From JAGGAG01 sp964638035 (lineage in GTDB: Bacteria; Gemmatimonadota; Gemmatimonadetes; Gemmatimonadales; GWC2-71-9): a DNA stretch of 64,000 nt. Of this stretch, positions 21,868-30,932 are shown piece after piece; position 1 is the stretch's first letter, and the number at the start of each line of letters is the position of its first letter. Location of the stretch: positions 47,943 through 111,942 of the forward strand of contig CAZWXD010000008.1 of the NCBI GenBank assembly GCA_964638035.1, written 5' to 3'. Under the pieces are notes generated by a model. The model did no database searches. It was not told the DNA's origin and saw only the letters and a list, made by a program, of their open reading frames with translations. The translations under genes were made by a program, and so were the position numbers.

Positions 21868-23463
21868 ATGACGCGCATACCTCGCATCGCGCTGGGGCTC
21901 CTGCCGCTCACCCTGCTGGCCGCGCCCGTGTGCGCCCAGCGGCCCGACACGCTCGTCATCGCCACCGGCGGCGCCTTCTCGCCCCCCGTACCGGGCCTGA
22001 GCCGCGCCACCGAGGCGCTGCGCATCAGCGACCTCCTCTTCCTGCGGCTGGCACGGCACGGGGCGACGACGACGGGTGACCACGCGGCCGTTCCCGAACT
22101 GGCACGCGCCTGGGAACGGCTGGATTCCCTGACCCTCGCCTTCGAGCTCGACCCGCGCGCGCGCTGGCACGATGGCATGCCCGTCACCAGCGACGACGTG
22201 ATCTTCAGCTTTGCCCGCATGCGAGACCCGAAGGCCGCACCGGGCACCGCTGCGTTGCTGGCAGGCATCGCGAACGTCACGTCCGATTCCACCGGCCGCG
22301 TCATCGTCCGGTTCACCCGACCCTACGGCGAGCAGCTCTACGACGCCACCTTCCATGTGCAGGTGCTCCCGAAGCACCTGCTGGCCAGCATTCCGCCCGA
22401 CAGCCTGGGCAAGACCGCCTTTGCCCTGATGCCGGTGGGCAACGGGCCGTACCGCGTGCTCCGCAACCAGCCAGGCGAGTTCATCGAGCTGGCCGCGGTG
22501 CCGGACTTTTTCCTGGGCCGCCCCACCATCGACCGGGTGACCTGGCGCCTGGCACCGAGCCATGAGGCCCGGCTCAACCTGCTCCTGAGCGGCGCCGCCG
22601 ACATGCAGGAAGACCTGCTGCCGCCGTTGCAGAACATCGAGCGGCTCCGGGCGCGACCGGACCTGCGCCTCGCACACCTCCCCTCGATGGCTGTCACCTA
22701 CCTCCTCTTCAACCAGCGGAGCCGGGCCGACACGTCGGCACCGCACCCGATCCTCTCGCGGCGCGCAGTGCGCCAGGCCCTGGGGCTGGCGATCGACCGG
22801 CACACCATTGTCCGGTCGCAACTCGGGAAGTTCGGATCGGCCAGCTCATCGCCTGCACCGGCGGCGGCGTGGTACGTATCGCTGGCGCCAGCGCCGATGC
22901 GCTTCAATCCCGCCGCGGCACGGGCACAGCTGGAGCGCGACGGGTGGCGTGACACCGATGGCGACGGCGTGCGAGAGCGGCAGGGGGTGCGCCTCGCCTT
23001 GACGATCCTGGTGCCGGCCACCAGTGCCGCCCGGGTGCAGCTGGCCCAGGTGGTCCAGCAGGAATGGCGCGCCATTGGCGTCGAGGCCGACGTCCAACCG
23101 GTCGAGGGCGGGGTGTGGGGGCCAACGCGCCGCGCCGGCCAGTTCGATGTCTCGGTCGAGGGCTACACCGTGGACCCTTCCCCGTGGATGCTGCTCGATG
23201 TCTGGGGCTGCCAGGGCGGCGCCAACGTCAGCCGCTACTGCAATCCCGCAGCCGATTCGCTGCTCACGGCCGCGCACCTGGCACAAGGCGACCCTGCTCC
23301 CCTGCTGCGGCGGTACCTGGCGGCGCTCGCCCTGGACCATCCGGCCGCGTTCATCTACTCGCGGGACTACGCCCTGCCCCTGCCGCGCAAGTATGGCGCG
23401 GTGACCCTGCACCCCGAGTCCATCTACCGCATGGTGTGGACCTGGGGTCGCCCGGGTTCCTGA
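21868..23463 (+). CDS. Peptide/nickel-type ABC transporter substrate-binding protein (family 5)
   Basis: 531 residues with a Sec signal peptide (MTRIPRIALGLLPLTLLAAPVCAQ). The SBP family 5 body shows typical segments: LARAWERLDSLTLAFELDPRARWHDG, TSDDVIFSF, GNGPYRV and a late AVRQALGLAIDR. It would capture oligopeptides or a related solute in the periplasm and deliver it to the permeases encoded next. The ATG at 21868 is the start that gives a signal peptide, since the frame is open further upstream. It is the first gene of a tightly packed six-gene operon. Confidence 0.93.
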   Translation: MTRIPRIALGLLPLTLLAAPVCAQRPDTLVIATGGAFSPPVPGLSRATEALRISDLLFLRLARHGATTTGDHAAVPELARAWERLDSLTLAFELDPRARWHDGMPVTSDDVIFSFARMRDPKAAPGTAALLAGIANVTSDSTGRVIVRFTRPYGEQLYDATFHVQVLPKHLLASIPPDSLGKTAFALMPVGNGPYRVLRNQPGEFIELAAVPDFFLGRPTIDRVTWRLAPSHEARLNLLLSGAADMQEDLLPPLQNIERLRARPDLRLAHLPSMAVTYLLFNQRSRADTSAPHPILSRRAVRQALGLAIDRHTIVRSQLGKFGSASSSPAPAAAWYVSLAPAPMRFNPAAARAQLERDGWRDTDGDGVRERQGVRLALTILVPATSAARVQLAQVVQQEWRAIGVEADVQPVEGGVWGPTRRAGQFDVSVEGYTVDPSPWMLLDVWGCQGGANVSRYCNPAADSLLTAAHLAQGDPAPLLRRYLAALALDHPAAFIYSRDYALPLPRKYGAVTLHPESIYRMVWTWGRPGS

Positions 23464-23465
23464 GC

Positions 23466-24431
23466 ATGCCCTGGCTGGTGGGGCGGATCCTGCAGGCCGT
23501 GCTCACCGTGTTCGTGGCCATCGTGCTGTTCTTCCTGCTCATGCGCCTGGTGCCCGGTGACCCGCTGGCCGCGGCGCACGAAGGCCGCCCCATCACCGCC
23601 GCCCAGGAAGCCGCACTCCGTGCCCGCCACGGCGTGGATCGCCCCGTGGCGGCGCAACTCGCTGCCTTCCTCACCGGAGCCGCGCGCGGCGACCTTGGCT
23701 GGTCCATCGAGACGGGGGTCCCGGTCACGGCCCTGCTCCGCCAGCGCCTGCCGGCCACGCTCCTGCTGGGCGGCAGCGTCCTGCTGGTGAACTTCACCAT
23801 CGGACTCTGGCTTGGCGTCCTGCAGGCGGAGCGGCGTGGCCGCTGGGTGGACCGGCTGCTCACCGTGGCCTCGCTGGCCGCCTACGCCACCCCGAGCTTC
23901 TGGCTCGGCCTCATGCTGGCGCTCTACTTCGGCATCCAGCTCGGGTGGCTGCCGGTGGCCGGCCTCGGCGACCCGGGCCTGGCCAATGCCCGCGGCTGGC
24001 CCTGGCTGCTGGATCGCGCCCGGCACCTCATCCTGCCGGTCGCCACACTCTCGCTCGTCACCATCGCGTCGAGCATGCGGTACCAGCGCGCGGCCATGCT
24101 GGAGATCCTGGGGGAGCCGTTCGTGCGTGCGGCCAGGGCGCGTGGCCTCACGCCAGCTCGCGTGCGCTGGGGTCACGCCTGGCGCGCGAGCCTCACTCCC
24201 GTCGTGACGCTGCTGGGCCTCTGGCTCCCGATGCTCGTGGTGGGAGCCGTGTTCGTGGAGCAGGTGTTCGCGTGGCCGGGCCTCGGGAGCCTCATGGCGA
24301 GCGCCGCCGGCTCGCGAGACTATCCCGTGCTGATCGGCACCGCCCTCCTCGGCACCAGCGCCGTGGTGGCCGGCAACCTCCTCGCCGACCTGCTCCTCAT
24401 GGCGACCGACCCGCGCGTGCGCGCGTCATGA
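23466..24431 (+). CDS. Peptide ABC transporter permease (DppB-like)
   Basis: 321 residues with about six membrane spans. The N-terminus (VGRILQAVLTVFVAIVLFFLLMRLVPGDP) is typical of DppB/OppB. The cytoplasmic coupling loop near residue 220 (EPFVRAARARGLTPARV) is the EAA motif that contacts the ATPases. It starts two bases after the binding-protein stop and ends in an ATGA overlap with the second permease. Confidence 0.95.
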   Translation: MPWLVGRILQAVLTVFVAIVLFFLLMRLVPGDPLAAAHEGRPITAAQEAALRARHGVDRPVAAQLAAFLTGAARGDLGWSIETGVPVTALLRQRLPATLLLGGSVLLVNFTIGLWLGVLQAERRGRWVDRLLTVASLAAYATPSFWLGLMLALYFGIQLGWLPVAGLGDPGLANARGWPWLLDRARHLILPVATLSLVTIASSMRYQRAAMLEILGEPFVRAARARGLTPARVRWGHAWRASLTPVVTLLGLWLPMLVVGAVFVEQVFAWPGLGSLMASAAGSRDYPVLIGTALLGTSAVVAGNLLADLLLMATDPRVRAS

Positions 24432-25270
24432 GCCCCCTGCGGGAGGCGCTGCGGCGCACCTGGCGCAGGCCGGCGGCACGCCTGGGCATCGTGGCACTCG
24501 CGGCACTCGCCTTCCTCGCCACCTTCGGCCCGCTGGCCCTTCCCGACCCCACGGCCCAGGGCAACCTGCTCACGCAGGCGCTGCTGCCGCCCCAGGGTGC
24601 CCATCCGTTCGGGACCGACATGTTGAGCCGCGACGTGCTCGCACGGGTCGTGTCCGGCACGCGCCTCTCGCTCACCATCGGCTTCCTGGCCGCGGCACTG
24701 GCCATGGGCCTCGGCACCGGGGTGGGCCTCGCGGCAGGCACCATGGGAGGCGCCGTCGAGTCGTTCCTCATGCGCCTGGTGGACGCGCTGCTCGCGATCC
24801 CCCGCCTCTTCGTCCTCCTGCTGGCCGCCGCGATGTGGGACCGCATGCCGTTGCCGGCCCTCATCGTGCTCCTCGGTGCGACGGGGTGGTACGGAACCAG
24901 CAGGCTGGTGCGTGCCGAGGTGGCCCGGTTGCGCACCGAATCGTTCGCGACGGCGGCGCACGGCCTCGGGGCCGGGGCCTGGCGCATGGCCACCCGACAC
25001 TACCTCCCCAACGTGGCGGGGCCGGTCCTCGTGGCTGCCACGCTCGCGGTGGGTGACGTGATCCTGCTCGAGGCCGGCCTCTCCTTCCTCGGGCTCGGGG
25101 TCCGGCCGCCCACCCCGTCCCTGGGGGGCATGATCCTCGAGAGCCGGATGGTCGCGGTGGCCGCTCCGTGGACCGGCATCTTTCCCGGGCTCGCCATCGT
25201 GCTTACCGTGCTGGCCGTGAACCTCGTGGGCGATGCCCTCCGCGAGGCCCTCGATCCCCGGAGCCCATGA
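24428..25270 (+). CDS. Peptide ABC transporter permease (DppC-like)
   Basis: 280 residues with five to six membrane spans. It carries the GTDMLSRDVLARVVSGTRLSL segment typical of DppC/OppC and an EAA coupling loop (ESFATAAHGLGAGAWRMATRHYLPN). GLSFLGLGVRPPTPSLGGMI is the conserved C-terminal signature. ATGA overlaps join it to both neighbours. Confidence 0.95.
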   Translation: MSPLREALRRTWRRPAARLGIVALAALAFLATFGPLALPDPTAQGNLLTQALLPPQGAHPFGTDMLSRDVLARVVSGTRLSLTIGFLAAALAMGLGTGVGLAAGTMGGAVESFLMRLVDALLAIPRLFVLLLAAAMWDRMPLPALIVLLGATGWYGTSRLVRAEVARLRTESFATAAHGLGAGAWRMATRHYLPNVAGPVLVAATLAVGDVILLEAGLSFLGLGVRPPTPSLGGMILESRMVAVAAPWTGIFPGLAIVLTVLAVNLVGDALREALDPRSP

Positions 25271-26235
25271 CCGCCCTCCTGGACGTGCGCGACCTCCGCG
25301 TGAGCTTTCCCACCCCGGCAGGCGACGTGCACCCGGTCGACGGCGTGTCGTTCTCGCTGGAGCGGGGACGGACCCTCGCCCTGGTGGGCGAGTCCGGCTG
25401 CGGCAAGAGCCTCACGAGCCTGGCGCTGCTTCGCCTGGTGCCCGAGCCCGGGCGGATCTCCGGGGGCAGCATCCGCCTGGGTGGCGAGGAACTCACGACA
25501 CTGGCTGAGCGGGAGATGCGCGCGGTGCGGGGCGGGCGGATCGCCATGGTGTTCCAGGATCCCATGACCAGCCTCAACCCCGTGCTGCGTACCGGAACGC
25601 AGGTCACCGAGGCCATCCGGGCGCACCGGAACCTCTCGCGCGCGGCGGCCCGCGACCGGGCCCTCGCCCTGCTCACCGAAGTGGGCATTCCCGACCCCGC
25701 CCGCCGGATCGACGAGTACCCGCACCAGCTGAGCGGCGGCATGCGGCAGCGGGTCATGATCGCCATCGCCCTCGCCGCGGAGCCCGAGGTCCTGGTGGCG
25801 GACGAACCCACGACCGCACTCGACGTGACGGTGCAGGCGCAGATCCTGGAGCTCCTGGGCCGGCTCCAGCAGGAGCGCCGCATGGCCATCCTGCTCATCA
25901 CGCACGACCTCGGCGTGGTGGCCGGCCGGGCCGACCACGTCGCCGTGATGTACGCCGGGCAGGTCGTCGAAAGCGCCCCGACGGCGGCCCTCTTTGCAGC
26001 GCCGTCGCATCCCTACACCCAGGGACTCTTCACCTCGGTGCCGTCGATCGACGGCCCGTTGCAGCGCCTCGTCCCGATCGGCGGCACGGTGCCCGCGCCG
26101 TCGGCCTGGCCCGAGGGGTGCCGCTTCGCGCCCCGCTGCCCGCAGCGCTTTGAACCCTGTGGCCAGCCCGCGCCGGTGGCCCTTGTCGGGCCGGAGCACC
26201 ACGCCCGGTGCTGGCTCCACGGGCGGCCGGCATGA
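25267..26235 (+). CDS. Peptide ABC transporter ATP-binding protein (DppD-like)
   Basis: 322 residues. Walker A is GESGCGKS near residue 40, the signature is LSGGMRQRV, and Walker B is VLVADEPTTALDV. The C-terminal oligo_HPY extension has a cysteine cluster (CRFAPRCPQRFEPC). It pairs with the next ATPase to drive the two permeases. ATGA overlaps link both sides. Confidence 0.96.
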   Translation: MTALLDVRDLRVSFPTPAGDVHPVDGVSFSLERGRTLALVGESGCGKSLTSLALLRLVPEPGRISGGSIRLGGEELTTLAEREMRAVRGGRIAMVFQDPMTSLNPVLRTGTQVTEAIRAHRNLSRAAARDRALALLTEVGIPDPARRIDEYPHQLSGGMRQRVMIAIALAAEPEVLVADEPTTALDVTVQAQILELLGRLQQERRMAILLITHDLGVVAGRADHVAVMYAGQVVESAPTAALFAAPSHPYTQGLFTSVPSIDGPLQRLVPIGGTVPAPSAWPEGCRFAPRCPQRFEPCGQPAPVALVGPEHHARCWLHGRPA

Positions 26236-27221
26236 GTGGCCCGTTGCTGATGGTGCAGGACCTGGTGAAGCACTACCACGCGGCCCGGTTCCTGGCCCGC
26301 GCCGCACCGGCGGTGCGGGCCGTCGATGGCGTCTCCTTCGAGGTGGCCCGCGGCGAGACGCTGGGCCTCGTGGGCGAATCGGGGTGCGGCAAGACCACGG
26401 TGGGGCGCACGATCCTCCGGCTGCAGGAACCCACCTCCGGCCGTGCGCTCCTCGACGGGGTGGACCTCTTCGGGTTGTCGCGTGAGGCCCTGCGCGCCAC
26501 GCGCCGGCGCATGCAGATGATCTTCCAGGATCCCTACGGCTCGCTCAACCCGCGCATGCGGGTTGGGAGTGCCATCGCCGAGGGCATGGACATTCACGGC
26601 ATCGGCACGCGCAGCGAACGGCCCGGACGGGTGGATGCCCTGCTCCGCGAAGTCGGGCTCGACCCATCCCACGCGCAGCGCTATCCCCACGAGTTCTCGG
26701 GTGGCCAGCGGCAGCGCATCGGCATTGCCCGCGCCCTGGCCGTGGAACCCGACCTCATCGTCTGCGATGAGCCCGTCTCCGCACTTGACGTCTCCATCCA
26801 GGCCCAGGTGCTGAACCTGCTCCTCGACCTGCAGGCGTCGCGCGGGTTGTCCTACGTGTTCATCGCCCACGACCTGGCGGTCGTGCGGCAGGTCGCCCAT
26901 CGCATCGCCGTCATGTACCTGGGTCGCCTCGTGGAAACCGGAGCCGTGGGTGAGGTGCTCGCGCGTCCGCGGCATCCCTATACCGTGGCGCTGCGGTCGG
27001 CCGTCCCCGAGCCGCGGGTGGGCCAGGCCAGCAGCAGGGTCGTGCTGCCGGGCGACCCGCCGAGCCCGGCGGCACCGCCGCCGGGCTGCGCCTTCCACAC
27101 GCGGTGCTTCCATCCCGCGCGCAATGCCCGCTGCGCCACCGAGCGCCCCGAGTTGCGCCCGGTCGGCCCGGTGCAGGTCGCGTGTCACTACGCCGAGACC
27201 ACCCCGGACGTGCGACCGTGA
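26232..27221 (+). CDS. Peptide ABC transporter ATP-binding protein (DppF-like)
   Basis: 329 residues. Walker A is GESGCGKTT near residue 56, the signature is FSGGQRQRIGIARAL, and Walker B is LIVCDEPVSALDVS. The tail holds the oligo_HPY segment with a Cys-x-x-x-x-x-Cys pair (CAFHTRCFHPARNARC). Together with the previous gene it forms the ATPase heterodimer. The stop overlaps the GTG of csaA. Confidence 0.96.
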   Translation: MSGPLLMVQDLVKHYHAARFLARAAPAVRAVDGVSFEVARGETLGLVGESGCGKTTVGRTILRLQEPTSGRALLDGVDLFGLSREALRATRRRMQMIFQDPYGSLNPRMRVGSAIAEGMDIHGIGTRSERPGRVDALLREVGLDPSHAQRYPHEFSGGQRQRIGIARALAVEPDLIVCDEPVSALDVSIQAQVLNLLLDLQASRGLSYVFIAHDLAVVRQVAHRIAVMYLGRLVETGAVGEVLARPRHPYTVALRSAVPEPRVGQASSRVVLPGDPPSPAAPPPGCAFHTRCFHPARNARCATERPELRPVGPVQVACHYAETTPDVRP

Positions 27222-27544
27222 GCGCGGAGGCGTTCGCCGCACTCGACTTGCGCGTGGGACGCATCACCCGGTGTGAGCGCAATGAGGCGGCGCGGAAACC
27301 GTCGTGGTGCCTCTGGATCGACTTCGGGGACCTGGGCACGAAGACCTCCAGCGCCCAGCTGGTGGACCTCTACCCGGCCGAGACGCTGCTTGGACGGCAG
27401 GTCATCGCCGCGGTCAACCTGGGCACCAGGCGCGTCGCGGGGTTCACGAGCGAGGTGCTGGTGCTGGGCCTGCCCGATGCCCTGGGCCGCGTCGTGCTGC
27501 TGGGCCCCGAGCGTGAGGTCCCGCTGGGTGGACGGGTGTACTGA
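27218..27544 (+). CDS. csaA: CsaA-like tRNA-binding-domain protein (export chaperone)
   Basis: 108 residues made of a single EMAPII/tRNA-binding OB-fold. LDLRVGRI, a KPSW-x-LWIDFG loop, TKTSSAQLVDLY, AAVNLGTRRVAGFTSEVLVLG and VVLLGPEREVPLG match CsaA of Bacillus, a small chaperone or RNA-binding protein linked to protein export. The GTG overlaps the ATPase stop (GTGA), so it belongs to the ABC operon. Its job there is unknown. The stop is 18 bp from the converging next gene. Confidence 0.88.
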   Translation: MSAEAFAALDLRVGRITRCERNEAARKPSWCLWIDFGDLGTKTSSAQLVDLYPAETLLGRQVIAAVNLGTRRVAGFTSEVLVLGLPDALGRVVLLGPEREVPLGGRVY

Positions 27545-27562
27545 GGCGCGCGCCGCCAGTCC

Positions 27563-27994
27563 CTACTGCGGCCGCGCCCAGAGCACGTTGAGGATGACCC
27601 ACCGCCCGTCGATGCGGGCCAGCTGCAGGTAATCCACCCAGTCCGACATCTCCAGCTTCACGACCGCGGCGTTGTACTGGATGTCGAGGATGGCCAGCGC
27701 CTTCTTCTGCTGCGCGGCCGGGGTGGACCGGCCAAAACCCCGCCGCGTGCCGTTCACCAGGGCCGTGGCACCCATGTTCTGGATGACGCTGTGCCTGGTC
27801 ACCGTGTCCTCGACCACGATGCGCTTCACCAACTCGGGATGGACCGCGCGCGCCATGCGGGTCGCGTCGCCGGCGTACCAGCCCTCCGCGTAGTCGAGCG
27901 CCGCGGCGCGAATGCCGGCACTGTCGGCGGCCGCCTGCCCGGCGGCTGGGGATGCGAGGCTGATCAGGGCGAGGGCGACGGCCGGTACCCGCAT
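27563..27994 (-). CDS. Secreted NTF2-like (lumazine-binding-type) protein
   Basis: 143 residues with a signal peptide (MRVPAVALALISLASPAAGQ). The body begins AALDYAEGWYAGDATRMARAVHPELVKR and ends DYLQLARIDGRWVILNVLW, the cone-shaped fold of Lumazine_bd_2/SnoaL-like proteins. No catalytic residue pattern is evident. The ATG at 27994 is preceded by CGGAGG at ideal spacing. It stands alone and converges on the ABC operon. Confidence 0.75.
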   Translation of the reverse strand: MRVPAVALALISLASPAAGQAAADSAGIRAAALDYAEGWYAGDATRMARAVHPELVKRIVVEDTVTRHSVIQNMGATALVNGTRRGFGRSTPAAQQKKALAILDIQYNAAVVKLEMSDWVDYLQLARIDGRWVILNVLWARPQ

Positions 27995-28059
27995 GCGGAC
28001 CTCCGGATGGGTGGCGAGGAAACTCGACGCCAACCCTACGCACCCCGCCGGCCCGGGAT

Positions 28060-28941
28060 TCAGGTGCGTGGCGCCATGGCGCTGGTGAGCGTGATGATCG
28101 GGAGTTCGGGCGGGCAGAAGAGCCGTGCACGAATGGCGGTGGTTCCCACCCCACGAGACACGTACAGCGGGGCCGCCGGCGTGTCGTACCAGCCAGCGAC
28201 GAACCGGCCCGAGCCCTCCGGGGTCACGCAGGGGAGCAGGGGCAACCGGATCTGGCCGCCGTGCGTGTGGCCAGCCAGCAGCAGCGAAGCCGGGGTGTCC
28301 CCGGGGAGGAAGTCGGCGTACCCCGGCCCATGCATGGCCCACACGGCCACGTCACCGTCCATGCGCGCCGCCAGGGTGCGTGCATCGGGGGCCCCCAGGA
28401 CCGTGTCGTCGAGCCCCGCCAGCCACAGGCTGGCGCTGCCCACCTTGACCGTGTCCGCCGTGTTCTGCAGGTACGTCACGCCCACCGACCCGTAGGCCTC
28501 CGCGAGTTCCGCCGGCGCGACCCCGGCGGACACCTCCCAGTTGCCGCGCACCGCGACGGTGGCGATAGTGCCGCGCGCCTCACGGGCAAACGCCACGAGG
28601 TCGTCCAGCCCCGCAGGCCCTTCCACCATGTCCCCCGTGAGGATCACGACCTCGGGCCGCACCTCCCGCAGGCGCGCCAGCGCATGCGTCGCAGCCGCGT
28701 GATTGGCCGGGAAGTGGGTATCGGTGACGTGCGCAATGCGGAGTCCCTCCAGCGCACGAGGAAGGCCCGGCACGGGAACGTCGTGCCGCGTCACCTCCAC
28801 GGAGCTGGCGAAGGGGCCGAAGGCACAGCCGGCGAGCCCCGCACCCGCAGCACCCACCGTGGCCGATGCGAGCAGGAATCGCCGCCGTGACAAGGTCGGC
28901 ACGGACAGGGACTGTTCAGGGTCAGGAATCACGATCCGCAC
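28060..28941 (-). CDS. Tat-exported metallophosphoesterase (YkuE-like)
   Basis: About 293 residues. An N-terminal twin-arginine signal (SRRRFLLASATVGAAGAGLAGC) also ends in a lipobox-like LAGC. Metal motifs are HVTDTHFP, GDMVEG, RGNWE and AGHTHGG, and the GNWE form is typical of the YkuE group. The GTG at 28941 has GGAGG eight bases upstream and overlaps the end of the membrane protein gene by 20 bp. It probably acts in the periplasm on a phosphoester substrate that cannot be named from sequence. Confidence 0.85.
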   Translation of the reverse strand: MRIVIPDPEQSLSVPTLSRRRFLLASATVGAAGAGLAGCAFGPFASSVEVTRHDVPVPGLPRALEGLRIAHVTDTHFPANHAAATHALARLREVRPEVVILTGDMVEGPAGLDDLVAFAREARGTIATVAVRGNWEVSAGVAPAELAEAYGSVGVTYLQNTADTVKVGSASLWLAGLDDTVLGAPDARTLAARMDGDVAVWAMHGPGYADFLPGDTPASLLLAGHTHGGQIRLPLLPCVTPEGSGRFVAGWYDTPAAPLYVSRGVGTTAIRARLFCPPELPIITLTSAMAPRT

Positions 28942-30460
28942 TCGCGTCACCTCCACATGCCTCCCAGGCGGCGATGATGTCCGGCACGCGCGCCTGGACG
29001 CGCCGCGCCTCCACGTTCCACTGCGACCCAGGTGCCCCGGGTACCGCCCACCGGCGGTGGAGTGCGCCGGCGAGCGCGCATCGGTCGGACACGCCCAGCC
29101 GGCCCATCGAGGCGAGGGCGGTCCCCACGCCGCCGGCTCCCAGTTCCGCGACGTGCGCCGCATCGAGCGAATGTCCCGCCACGGCACGCGCCACATTGAC
29201 CCGCACGATCCACGCGGCGGGGTTCAGCAAGTTGAGCGCCAGCAACACCAGCAAGGCCACACCCAGGGCACCAGGCACGAAGCGTCCGCGCCGGCCACGC
29301 ATGACCGTCACTGCAAACCACACCAGCACAAAGCCCAGCCACGCCATGAAGGCCGAGGTGTACAGGCGCAGCTCGGTGAGCCCGAACTCGGCGGCATATA
29401 CCCCCATGCGCATGCCGGCAGAGACTACGATGCCCGCGAGCAGTACCAGCAGGACGCGAATCGCGGCGCGCGTGGCCTTCCGCGCACGCGGGGCCTGCTG
29501 GTCTGCCATCCATTCCCCACCAAGGAGGATCGGCAGCGTGAGGGCCGTGACCACCACCAGCTCGAAGAAGCCGCGGCGGGCATACTCCGCGAAGGTGAGG
29601 TCCGTCGTGCGCATCACGAAGTCGCGGCCACCCGCCAGGAACCGCGCCTGCAGGAGGAGAAACAAGGCGAAAATGGAGCAGACCGCCGTGATCCCGCTCA
29701 CGACCATGCCGGCGGGCAGGCGACCCTGCAGCCGGTCCGCCCAGTCATGCCCCAGCTCGCCGGTGCGGAGCGGCCGGGTGAGGGTCCAGAGGAGCCCGGC
29801 GGCCACCCACGAGAGCGCCAGCACAAGGACCACGCGCCGCACCACGACGTCGATGGCCCCGGGCATGAGTGCGGTGAACAGGCGCCCGAACAGGGGATCG
29901 GCGTTGCCCAGCAGGGCCACAAAGAGCACCAGCACCGGGGAGATCACCACCACGCCGAGCCCGACGCTCCACTGTGGCACCCAGGCCCGGCCGCGCAGGT
30001 CGAGTGCACCGAGCGCGCCCAGCGACCCGGTGCCGACGCCGAGACCGGCGCGGACACCCCGCTCGATGAGGTCGCTCGGACCGGTGCCGAGAAGCGACCC
30101 GCGTCCGGGGACGCCCAAGGCGACGAGCCCGGCGAGCGCCAGCACGTCAACGCCGAGGAGGATCTGCGAGTCCCGCCAGAGCACGGCCAGCAGGAGGACC
30201 ATCGAGGCGCTGGCGAGGAACCACCGATCCCTGGTCACTACCCTGGCGGACGGTGCCAGTTGCAGAAGCAGGAGGGCCGCCCAGAGGGACCCGAAGAGCA
30301 CGGCGAACGCCGGGCGATCGTGCAGGTGGAGCATGGCCAGGTACCAGGTGCTGCCCACGGCCAGGCCTGTGCCCAGCACGAGGCGGCTGCGGGCATCCTC
30401 CCTCCAGCTGACGTCGAGGCGATCCCCCGCGACGGCGGGTGCGACGCTTCGCATGCGCAT
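28922..30460 (-). CDS. DUF4173 (DUF4153-like) polytopic membrane protein
   Basis: 512 residues with about 12-14 hydrophobic segments. The pattern FRTTDLTFAEYARRGFFELVVV (here MRTTDLTFAEYARRGFFEL) is the recognisable core of the DUF4173 family. Function is unknown. Members are often coupled to small wHTH regulators, as here. The start ATG at 30460 lies 19 bp downstream of a 17-nt palindrome that also precedes the regulator operon. Confidence 0.8.
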   Translation of the reverse strand: MRMRSVAPAVAGDRLDVSWREDARSRLVLGTGLAVGSTWYLAMLHLHDRPAFAVLFGSLWAALLLLQLAPSARVVTRDRWFLASASMVLLLAVLWRDSQILLGVDVLALAGLVALGVPGRGSLLGTGPSDLIERGVRAGLGVGTGSLGALGALDLRGRAWVPQWSVGLGVVVISPVLVLFVALLGNADPLFGRLFTALMPGAIDVVVRRVVLVLALSWVAAGLLWTLTRPLRTGELGHDWADRLQGRLPAGMVVSGITAVCSIFALFLLLQARFLAGGRDFVMRTTDLTFAEYARRGFFELVVVTALTLPILLGGEWMADQQAPRARKATRAAIRVLLVLLAGIVVSAGMRMGVYAAEFGLTELRLYTSAFMAWLGFVLVWFAVTVMRGRRGRFVPGALGVALLVLLALNLLNPAAWIVRVNVARAVAGHSLDAAHVAELGAGGVGTALASMGRLGVSDRCALAGALHRRWAVPGAPGSQWNVEARRVQARVPDIIAAWEACGGDASADRDS

Positions 30461-30478
30461 GTTCTCCCGGACCAGCGA

Positions 30479-30495
30479 GCTTTGTGCCGCAAAGT
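30479..30495. promoter_or_regulatory. 17-nt palindromic operator candidate upstream of the DUF4173 gene
   Basis: CTTTG and CAAAG arms separated by five bases, with outer bases G and T. It matches the palindrome at 31579-31595 in length, centre and outer bases, and the two sites precede the two transcription units of this locus. It probably binds the wHTH protein encoded between them. Confidence 0.5.
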
Positions 30496-30550
30496 CGTGC
30501 GGCGCGAAGAAGGGGCGCCAGGGCGCCCCCGGGAATGGCGACGTCGCGCG

Positions 30551-30895
30551 TCAGCGCGAGCGCGTGGCCACGATCAGTGCTTCCATGTGCGCGAGGTAGC
30601 GTTCCAGGGCCGTCCGCCCCGCCGGTGTCAGCGCATATGTCGATCGCGGCGTGCGCCCGTCAAAGCGCTTCTCGCACTTCAGGTACCCGGCATCCTCCAG
30701 CTTCCGTGCATGGACGCTCAGGTTGCCATCCGTCGTATCGAGCAGCTGCTTGAGGTCGTTGAACGACAGCTCCCGGTTCACCGCGAGCGCGCTCACAATG
30801 GCGAGCCGCATGCGCTCGTGAATGGTGCGATCGAGCTCGAGTGCCTCGCCCCTGGACCTGCGCGCGGGCTTCGCCCCCGCCGGCCGGGCCGGCAT
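30551..30895 (-). CDS. Winged-helix transcriptional regulator
   Basis: 114 residues. The wHTH core reads IHERMRLAIVSALAVNRELSFNDLKQLLDTTDGNLSVHARKLEDAGYL, followed by a wing (EKRFDGRTPRSTYALTPAGR) and a dimerisation helix. This is the compact HTH_34/ArsR-MarR-like type that controls adjacent membrane protein genes. The ATG at 30895 gives the usual family length, and a TTG at 30967 would overlap the upstream gene by 35 bp. Two 17-nt palindromes flanking the locus are likely targets. Confidence 0.88.
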   Translation of the reverse strand: MPARPAGAKPARRSRGEALELDRTIHERMRLAIVSALAVNRELSFNDLKQLLDTTDGNLSVHARKLEDAGYLKCEKRFDGRTPRSTYALTPAGRTALERYLAHMEALIVATRSR

Positions 30896-30932
30896 GCCCT
30901 GGTTCGGGCGGTCGACGAGCTTGCGGGCCGGC

